Shown: in pieces, positions 13,744 to 18,984 of the stretch
Numbering within the stretch: the stretch's first letter is position 1
How the letters are laid out: the number at the start of each line of letters is the position of its first letter
Assembly (NCBI GenBank): GCA_964515615.1
Contig: CAZEVI010000013.1
Location: 1 to 18,984 of the forward strand
From: CAZEVI01 sp964515615
GTDB lineage: Bacteria; Patescibacteriota; UBA1384; XYA2-FULL-43-10; CAINNR01
Direction of reading: 5' to 3'
Length of the DNA: 18,984 nucleotides
Program-made: the position numbers and the translations under genes
Notes under the pieces: model-generated
Told to the model about the DNA's origin: nothing
The model's input: only the letters and a program-made list of their open reading frames with translations
The model's database searches: none

Positions 13744-15558
13744 TTAGTTCTTTTTTGCTCGATTTCTTTCAGTTGCGTTTAGAATTTTTTTTCGCAAACG
13801 CAGTGCAGTTGGTGTTACTTCCAGAAGTTCATCATCTTCCAAGAAGTCAATGGATTGTTCAAGAGAAAGAAGAGTTGGTGGAGTCAAAATAGTGATCATA
13901 TCTGAACTTGCGGCGCGGATGTTGGTCAGTTGTTTTTCTTTAGTTACATTAATTTCCATATCCCGTTCGGTCGGAGTTTGACCGACAATCATACCGGCGT
14001 AAACTTCAGTTTGCGGTGGAATAAAAGTAATGCCTCGCTGTTGGGCAATATTAAGTCCGTAAGCCACAGCTTTTCCCGGCCCGAAAGCAATCAAAACACC
14101 ACTTCGGCTTTTTGGCAAAACTGAGCCAACTTTTTCATAACGCAAAAACAAAGAATTTATTACCGCTGTACCTTTTGTCGCCGTCATCAGGACATTACGC
14201 AAGCCTAACATTCCGCGGGTTGAAATTTCAAATACCAACCTTGTAGTCCCATCAGGATTTTCATTTTGGTGAACCAAAATTCCGCGGCGACGACTTATCT
14301 CACCAATCACCGCTTGAGCAAAATCGCTTTTAACATCAATGGTTAATTCCTCAACTGGCTCGGATAATACTCCACCAATTTCTTTTGTAATAACTTCCGG
14401 TTTACCAACTTGAAGTTCAAATCCTTCGCGCCGTAAGTTTTCGATAAACACAGAAAGATGTAACTCACCACGACCGGATAAAATGTAATTTCCTTCTTGC
14501 GAGTCATCAAGCCGCATTGAAACATTTGTTTCTAGTTCTTTTTTGATTCGATCCAAAAGTTGCCGCGCCGTAACAAATTTCCCTTCGCGCCCGGCAAATG
14601 GAGAAGTATTAGCGTAAATGGAAATTCTAAGCGTTGGCTCTTCGATTTCAGGAGCTGGAAGCGCTTCTGGATTTAGCGGATCTGCAACTGTGTAGCCAAT
14701 TGTGGCATTTTTTATGCCGGCAATCGAAACAATATCACCAGATTCGGCTTCCTTCACTTCAATCTTTTTCATCCCCGAATTTAAATAGATCTTTTCGATT
14801 TTTCCGTTTCCAACAACGCCATTTTCATCCAATAAAATTACGGGCATGCCGGATTTGGCAATTCCGTTTTTGATTTTTCCAACAGCGTATTTGCCCATAA
14901 AACTATCGTAGTCAAGTGCCGAAACCAGCATTTGAAACGGTTTTTCATCATTTTTTTCTGGCGCCGGGATATATTCGATAATAGCTTCCAAAATCGGTGA
15001 TAAATCAGCAGATTGATTGAAATCGTCAGGCATTTCCTTCCATGATTTTCCATCACGCCCTAGCGCATAATAAACTGGAAACTCCAACTGCTCGTCTGTT
15101 TGTGCCATATCCAAAAATAAATCATACATATTATTGATAGTTTTTTTTAAATCGGCGTTTTTTTTATCAATTTTATTGATGACAACAATGATCTTCAAGC
15201 CGAGTTCAAATGCTTTTTTCAGCACAAATTTTGTCTGTGGCATTGGCCCTTCTTGTGCGTCAATGACCAGAATTGCGCCTTCGGCCATATTCAGTGTTCG
15301 CTCAACTTCGCCGCCAAAGTCTGCATGGCCCGGAGTATCGATAATGTTGATTTTCACACCCTTGTAACTTATTGCTGTATTTTTAGCCAAAATCGTAATG
15401 CCGCGTTCACGCTCTTGATCGTTCGAATCCAAAATAAGTTCCTGATCCATGTATACTTCGTTATCACGGAAAGTTTTTGATTGTTTTAAAAATCCGTCCA
15501 CCAGTGTGGTTTTTCCGTGATCAACGTGAGCGATGACGGCAACGTTTCTAATTTCCAT
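13744..15558 (-). CDS. typA: Ribosome-associated translational GTPase TypA/BipA
   Basis: TypA is an EF-G-like GTPase that assists 50S subunit assembly and growth under stress such as cold. The 604 residues show the G1 P-loop AHVDHGKTT (10-18), the switch I block ERERGITILAKNT (about 50-61), G3 DTPGH (74-78) and G4 NKID (128-131). The EF-G-like domains II, III and V follow, with SGRGELHLSVFIENLRREGFELQVGKPEV. The family-specific C-terminal domain contains GVLIAFGPGKAVAYGLNIAQQRG. Length and order are normal. It has its own promoter and an approximately 107-nt leader and shows no clear Shine-Dalgarno; the leader may hold regulation, but no riboswitch is recognised. Confidence 0.97.
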   Translation of the reverse strand: MEIRNVAVIAHVDHGKTTLVDGFLKQSKTFRDNEVYMDQELILDSNDQERERGITILAKNTAISYKGVKINIIDTPGHADFGGEVERTLNMAEGAILVIDAQEGPMPQTKFVLKKAFELGLKIIVVINKIDKKNADLKKTINNMYDLFLDMAQTDEQLEFPVYYALGRDGKSWKEMPDDFNQSADLSPILEAIIEYIPAPEKNDEKPFQMLVSALDYDSFMGKYAVGKIKNGIAKSGMPVILLDENGVVGNGKIEKIYLNSGMKKIEVKEAESGDIVSIAGIKNATIGYTVADPLNPEALPAPEIEEPTLRISIYANTSPFAGREGKFVTARQLLDRIKKELETNVSMRLDDSQEGNYILSGRGELHLSVFIENLRREGFELQVGKPEVITKEIGGVLSEPVEELTIDVKSDFAQAVIGEISRRRGILVHQNENPDGTTRLVFEISTRGMLGLRNVLMTATKGTAVINSLFLRYEKVGSVLPKSRSGVLIAFGPGKAVAYGLNIAQQRGITFIPPQTEVYAGMIVGQTPTERDMEINVTKEKQLTNIRAASSDMITILTPPTLLSLEQSIDFLEDDELLEVTPTALRLRKKILNATERNRAKKN

Positions 15559-15671
15559 AATTTCTTGTCAAAATAAAAACAAGGCAATTTAATTTCTTAT
15601 TGCTCTAATAGGTCGTCGAGAAAATACTTCGATCACTAGAAAACAATATTTACTATATTTATATACTATAT

Positions 15672-15700
15672 ATAGTACGTTATTTTTCTGTTTTTGTCAA
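15672..15700 (-). promoter_or_regulatory. typA promoter (TTGACA-17-TACTAT)
   Basis: On the - strand TTGACA (15695-15700) is followed after 17 nt by TACTAT (15672-15677). Overlapping TATA-rich sequence (15646-15677) offers alternative -10 boxes. Predicted transcription starts about 107 nt before the typA ATG. Confidence 0.6.
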
Positions 15701-15733
15701 ATTTTTACCAATTTTGTATTGGTGAGCGATGGC

Positions 15734-15762
15734 TTGCCGCAATTCTATAACAGAGGTAAAAT
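15734..15762 (+). promoter_or_regulatory. Promoter of the 54-aa zinc-ribbon gene (TTGCCG-17-TAAAAT)
   Basis: TTGCCG (15734-15739) and TAAAAT (15757-15762) have a 17-nt spacer. The -10 ends 6 nt before the ATG at 15769, again suggesting a leaderless message. A GAGG at 15753-15756 is an alternative Shine-Dalgarno with a long 12-nt spacing. Confidence 0.45.
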
Positions 15763-15768
15763 AGAATT

Positions 15769-15933
15769 ATGAAAAACAAAAAATGTCCAAATTGCGGCGC
15801 TTCATTTCGCAGTAATCCAATTCGCTGCGACAGTTGCAACTTTGTTGTTGAATCAACAAAAGAGGAATGGAAACCGGCGAATATGGGAAAACAACGATCT
15901 AAGAAAATCGCCAATCGAACAGGGAAAAAATAA
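15769..15933 (+). CDS. 54-residue zinc-ribbon protein
   Basis: The product is MKNKKCPNCGASFRSNPIRC followed by DSCNFVVESTKEEWKP and a basic tail (KQRSKKIANRTGKK). Cys6-x2-Cys9 and Cys20-x2-Cys23 form a compact four-Cys zinc ribbon, and the basic C-terminus suggests nucleic-acid or ribosome contact. It is transcribed divergently from typA with its own promoter-like sequence. Small zinc ribbons with basic tails are common and their roles mostly unknown. The intact knuckles, start signals and TAA stop support a real gene. Confidence 0.72.
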   Translation: MKNKKCPNCGASFRSNPIRCDSCNFVVESTKEEWKPANMGKQRSKKIANRTGKK

Positions 15934-16067
15934 TTCACCCAATTGTTTGCCACCCTATACTACTTACTAGCATTCTGCGTAGTAATAAATTAGTTGTGAA
16001 TTAATAACAAATTAATAGAGAGTTAATGGTTAATTATTAATTATTAATTACGCCGGTATTTGCGACA

Positions 16068-16107
16068 TTCTTGTAAATGGTTCTCGATCGAAAACTGTTT
16101 ACAAGAA
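16068..16107. repeat. Nested inverted repeat abutting the DUF5652 pseudogene
   Basis: TTCTTGTAAA (16068-16077) and TTTACAAGAA (16098-16107) are perfect 10-bp arms. Inside are GGTT/AACT and an 8-bp palindrome, TCGATCGA. It begins 1 nt from the end of the - strand DUF5652 remnant and could have been its terminator, although no T-run follows. To its left (16000-16050) is an AT-rich stretch repeating TTAAT/ATTAATTA, with no DnaA-box match noticed. Confidence 0.6.
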
Positions 16108-16343
16108 TTAAATTAAACAACTGTTAAATTGTTTACTGAGTTGGACCTTTTTTTTGTTGCCAAAAATATAGATGTAAATAATTGGCAAGATTCCAATAGT
16201 GTTGAAAATTAAAATTGTCACAAACCAAGCCAAATCACTGTTTTTGGCTACTTTCCAAAACACAATTCCTTTCCAAATTCCTTACCAAACCGCTAAAATA
16301 ATAATCACCAACAAAACCAAGCACTGTTTGCAAAATTTGTCAT
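16108..16343 (-). pseudogene. DUF5652-like small membrane protein, disrupted
   Basis: On the - strand, GGAG (16350-16353) lies 6 nt before ATG 16343, which reads MTNFANSAWF. The protein-like reading then moves to another frame (near 16305-16315) as VLLVIIILAVW. It is cut by a TAA (16282-16284) and resumes as GIWKGIVFWKVAKNSDLAWF and VTILIFNTIGILPIIYIYIF, ending at 16108. The pattern of a hydrophobic N-terminal helix, W-x-x-x-WKG-x-x-xWK-AxKN, then a second helix with FNTIGILPIIY, is what I recall for DUF5652, a two-helix membrane family common in CPR bacteria. One indel and one nonsense change (TAA, probably from GAA) are needed to restore it. Confidence 0.65.
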
Positions 16344-16363
16344 TTTTTTCTCCGGCTAAAAAT

Positions 16364-16392
16364 TTGACTTAATATATACTTCTCGATATTTT
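16364..16392 (+). promoter_or_regulatory. Promoter-like sequence before the 112-residue orphan
   Basis: TTGACT (16364-16369) is followed after 17 nt by TATTTT (16387-16392), 4 nt before the GTG at 16397. If transcription starts 6-7 nt after the -10, it begins inside the first codons of that frame. This favours a start further in, such as the ATG at 16431, which has AAAGGA ten nt upstream. Confidence 0.4.
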
Positions 16393-16396
16393 TACT

Positions 16397-16735
16397 GTGA
16401 AGATACTCCACGAGAAAGGATACGAGAAAGATGCAAAAGGTTCGTTATTTTTTGCTCGCGTGGCCGTATCAATCGACAATATTTGTCAAGAGAAAATTGC
16501 CAATATTGACGAGAATATCGAGGATTTGTTGGATTGGCTATGTGAAATGAGCCGAACAATGAGTGGAATTGTCAATACTGGTTATTTGGAGATGTTGCTA
16601 CCCACAGACATACTAATTGTTGCTAAGGCTCTCGGTTATAATTTGGATCATCCTGTTAAGGGCGATACAATCGGCGAAGTTTTTGGAAAATTACAAAAAA
16701 GATTAACTAATCTTCTCGAGACCGTTTCATTTTGA
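16397..16735 (+). CDS. Hypothetical protein, 112 residues, orphan, possibly frameshifted near its start
   Basis: I do not recognise this protein. It reads as a soluble, helical, acidic product (ENIEDLLDWLCEMSRTMSGI; LPTDILIVAKALGYNLDHP; TIGEVFGKLQKRLTNLLETV) and ends in TGA. The GTG start at 16397 is weak. A better start is ATG 16431, ten nt after AAAGGA (16415-16420), but it lies in another frame, reading MQKVRYF. One extra T in the T6 run at about 16445-16450 would join it to FARVAVSIDNICQEK. So the gene may have lost a base in a homopolymer, or the GTG is used. It lies between pseudogenes and mobile elements, and so belongs to the accessory part of the window. Confidence 0.55.
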   Translation: MKILHEKGYEKDAKGSLFFARVAVSIDNICQEKIANIDENIEDLLDWLCEMSRTMSGIVNTGYLEMLLPTDILIVAKALGYNLDHPVKGDTIGEVFGKLQKRLTNLLETVSF

Positions 16736-16819
16736 GAGCGTAAATTGACTATTTTTGAGCTGTTCTATACCTTATGAGAGTGTATAAAGAAATTCAACTA
16801 ACTAGTTAAACGGTCTAAT

Positions 16820-17144
16820 ATGATAAAAAAAACGCAATCCGAAGTGTCAATTTTGTAAAAGTTTTATGACAATAAAACGTGGCAGCCAGCGTGGCCTCAA
16901 ACGTTATTTTTGTAAAAATTGCAAACACTATTTTTCTATAAATCACAAAATAAAACCTGTGCTCTGGACGGCTCACATTGATGGTGTGCCATATCGTAAA
17001 TTAGCTAGCTTATATAATATCTCACAAGCAAAAGCATACAGACAAGTAGAGGCGGAAATGGATCAATTGCCAGACTATAATGGACCTATAAAACTGGGCA
17101 ACTGTATTAGACGTCACTGTCGCCAAACCTCTGATTTGATTTAA
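16820..17144 (+). pseudogene. Truncated zinc-ribbon/HTH transposase fragment
   Basis: The frame reads RNPKCQFCKSF, then MTIKRGSQRGLKRYFCKNCK, giving a C-x2-C / C-x2-C zinc ribbon. Next is a helix-turn-helix-like segment (HIDGVPYRKLASLYNISQAK) and EMDQLPDYNGPIKL. This is the N-terminal layout of a family of bacterial transposases that carry a zinc ribbon and a DDE domain. The natural ATG (16820) is one base out of frame because of the A8 run at 16825-16832. The 3' part is missing: the last codons (CRQTSDLI) are read from the terminal repeat of the IS that starts at 17117. No DDE domain remains, and no matching 3' half is seen beyond the IS. Confidence 0.65.
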
Positions 17145-17178
17145 TTCTATTAAAAATAGACCCTTAAACTAAAAAACT

Positions 17179-17201
17179 TCACTTTTTCAAGTGATTTTTT
17201 T
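17179..17201. terminator. Bidirectional terminator near the left end of the IS
   Basis: TCACTT (17179-17184) and AAGTGA (17189-17194) form a stem with a TTTC loop. AAAAAA precedes it and TTTTTTT follows, so it can act on both strands. It probably protects the transposase from read-in or ends its own message. Confidence 0.7.
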
Positions 17202-17224
17202 GTTGTTCTATTGGTTTTTCTTTT

Positions 17225-17274
17225 GGGTTTCTGCTTTTTTCTCTGGTGTTTTGAGGTTTTAAAAACAGAAACCC
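17225..17274. repeat. 9-bp inverted repeat downstream of the transposase
   Basis: GGGTTTCTG (17225-17233) and CAGAAACCC (17266-17274) are perfect arms about 32 nt apart inside the IS, 9 nt after the restored transposase stop. It could be a second hairpin in the 3' region of the transposase message. Its role is unknown. Confidence 0.5.
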
Positions 17275-17282
17275 CTTGAAGT

Positions 17283-18287
17283 TTAAGCCGAACTAAAAGC
17301 TAGCGATTGTTTGCTTTGATTAACCTTAATCAATCGTTTTAGATTGTAAGCAATGGCTTGAGCAAAGACCTGAAACTGAATCTCTCTGACCTCGATATCT
17401 AGCTTTTGGATTTATCTTTAAAAAGTTACATTCAAGCAGCATTCGTATTTTTGATAACCAACGGTCCAGATCTCTGTTTTTATCTTTTCGGTTATTCTTT
17501 TTAATTGCTCTGAAATGACAGCCTTTAATTTTAGCTACTTTTTCTGCATCTTTTGTGTCATATCCCTTGTCTAATATCACCATGCCTTGATTTTGACAGA
17601 CATGTTTTAGCGCTTGAGCATCGGTTATATTTGTTGGAGTTGCTGCCACTTTGGTGATTATTCCTTGTTTTATATCAATACAGTGATGTCGTTTGTAACC
17701 GAAGAAGAATTTTTGTTTCCTTTGCAGTCATACCTAGCTTGTTTGTCAACCGCATATTTTTTAACATTTCGATTATTGAGCTTCTTCTGTCCTTCGGCAA
17801 TTGCCTTATCTCGCTTTTTCCAAAGAGTGGTTTTGGTTACAATTCCACTGGCATCAACAAAGGAGAATGTTTCAGTAATTAAACCTTGGTCTTTTAATCC
17901 ATCATTAATTTGTTTAAAAATTTTACCAATATTTTTAGTTCCTAGCCGATCTCTGAATTTACCGAAGAAACTATGATCCGGTGTTTTTTCGGTTAACTCA
18001 TAACCGCAGAACCAGCGAATGGCCATATTCTTGGATACCCCACGTTCCATTTCTCTATCGGAGAGATCTTCCAAAAACTGAACAGCAAACAATCGAATAG
18101 CCTGTTCAATTACAATTCCTTTGGCTCCGGTTTTGGAGTAAAGAGTTCTAAATTGTCTAGCGATTTTATCTAAACTTAATGATTTGTTTAGTTCCCTAAA
18201 TGGATAATCCTTGTTTACCGCCTGCTCTAATATTTCACTTTCATAGAGTCCAACTAATTTAGCTGCTGATGGTTGAAATGAATACAT
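17283..18287 (-). pseudogene. IS5-type DDE transposase with two frameshifts
   Basis: The start is ATG 18287 (MYSFQPSAAKLVG), with GGAGG 5 nt upstream; an in-frame GTG at 18299 is rejected because it overlaps that site. Part 1 (to 17670) has the DUF772-like N-terminal domain and the first catalytic Asp (FSFVDASGI). At the A5 run (17710-17714) the reading shifts by -1 to KFFFGYKRHHCIDIKQG and then part 2, with the second Asp in VILDKGYD and a likely Glu in LLECNF, ending KARYRGQR. Near 17381-17388 a +1 shift leads to EIQFQVFAQAIAYNLKRLI and the TAA at 17283. The first shift could be programmed, as in some IS families; two shifts more likely mean decay. Rejoined length is about 335 residues, normal for the group. 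Confidence 0.75.
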
Positions 18288-18454
18288 TTGTTCCTCCACT
18301 CAATTAACAAAAAAATGATGTTTCCACATCACTATTTTATCAATACAGGAGCTATTTTTCTATGATTTTAACCGACTTTTTATCTAAATTAATCACTGTC
18401 AAACTAGTATTTAAGCCATCATTTTCAACCATTTTGAGAGGGAATTGGCGACAG

Positions 18455-18984
18455 ACCCCTTATGTGTAAAAGACTAGAATGATATGAGTAGCATTTAAAC
18501 AATGATTCTTGGTTAATATTAAATTCTTATACCTAATATTGTGCCTAAAAATTTGCCATTTGGGAACTGGTAAATGATAAATACGAGTTTATTTATTGAA
18601 TCCTGCAAAAAAAATAGGCCTTCATCATTTATTAGGTAACATTACTAGCGGATTTTAGATGGACATTTTTGCAATTAATTCATAATTTCTTGGGTAATAT
18701 CAAATTATGGGGTCTAAAAATTATCATTTAACAAATTTCAGAAACGCTTTTAAGGTATTTGCAGGTTTCTGTGAACAAACTATTGATTATCTTTTTTGAG
18801 ACGATAAAACCTATCTAATTTAGACTACCGTTTTTAATATTAAGCCTAAATTCTAGGAATTATCGAATGAACTAACTAATATTAGTTTATAAGTATCAAT
18901 AGCACGCGACCAATGATATTCTTTTGCACCCGAACAGAGAACCAATATTGCAATGTGTTACATTGGCGTTTTGGAATTTGGGAG
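18455..18984. other. About 530 nt with no recognisable gene
   Basis: All six frames are broken by stops and no tRNA-like or terminator structure stands out. Two stretches look like diverged copies: TTCTTGGTTAATATTAAATT (from 18506) and TTCTTGGGTAATATCAAATT (from 18687), each followed by CTAAAAATT-xx-CATTT. They are about 181 nt apart. The stretch may be decayed mobile or genic sequence. Confidence 0.5.

Larger units (their letters stand above)
17117..18454 (-). mobile_element. IS5-type insertion sequence, about 1.34 kb
   Basis: Terminal inverted repeats are visible. The left end CTGTCGCCAA (17117-17126) is followed by ACCTCT. The right end read outward-in is CTGTCGCCAA (18454-18445) followed by TTCCCTCT. 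Between them lies one transposase gene on the - strand with a Shine-Dalgarno, and a terminator near the left end. No clear target duplication is seen (left flank GTCA, right flank ACCC), so the exact ends may differ by a few bases. The insertion truncates the neighbouring zinc-ribbon transposase. Length and the DUF772-DDE layout fit the IS5/IS1182 superfamily; the subgroup is uncertain. Confidence 0.75.

Noticed and set aside
1..18984. UGA recoding, known in some CPR lineages
   Set aside because: All core genes read through with the standard code, and TGA ends the Cys-rich gene and the 112-residue orphan sensibly. The TGA in the broken gene at 10422 is accompanied by a frameshift.
1..18984. 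tRNA or rRNA genes, CRISPR array
   Set aside because: No cloverleaf with a T-loop GGTTCGA context, no rRNA-like sequence and no regularly spaced identical repeats were found.

Overview
The window is AT-rich and bacterial. Gene content points to a member of the Candidate Phyla Radiation (Patescibacteria): compact genes, short spacers, a membrane-anchored cyclophilin, an HtrA-type protease, a short MscS-like protein, and a decayed gene of the DUF5652 type, a small membrane family I associate with CPR genomes. The standard code fits. Almost all stops are TAA, the few TGA codons that end genes act as stops, and nothing suggests UGA recoding.

Layout. (1) 1-2881, mostly + strand: rpmE (L31), prfA (RF1) and prmC, which methylates the RF1 GGQ loop. 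In the 450-nt gap between prfA and prmC, three very small ORFs run on the - strand behind a strong Shine-Dalgarno sequence. (2) 2983-9484, - strand: a long same-direction run reading gatC, gatA, a cyclophilin, a HEPN-like small protein, gatB, an MscS-like channel and htrA. It combines Gln/Asn-tRNA amidation with envelope protein quality control. (3) 9524-11060, + strand: three stand-alone units, each with its own promoter, against the direction of both flanking blocks. They are an orphan gene, a broken orphan gene, and a strongly folded RNA with no convincing coding content. Each unit ends in an intrinsic terminator. (4) 11212-15558, - strand: ligA preceded by a small Cys-rich protein, then typA/bipA with its own promoter, and a divergent 54-aa zinc-ribbon protein. 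(5) 15934-18984, accessory and decaying: a DUF5652 pseudogene, an orphan ORF, a truncated zinc-ribbon transposase, an IS5-type element of about 1.3 kb with a twice-frameshifted transposase, and about 530 nt with no gene.

The core genes are intact and conventional. The items most worth a second look are the promoter-to-terminator structured RNA at about 10823-11054, the three-ORF micro-operon at 1538-1909, and an in-frame palindromic insertion inside prmC that resembles the Rickettsia palindromic elements in kind. Several genes also have a -10 box only 6-9 nt from the start codon, which suggests leaderless transcripts. All assignments come from reading the sequence and remembered family features; no database search was possible.
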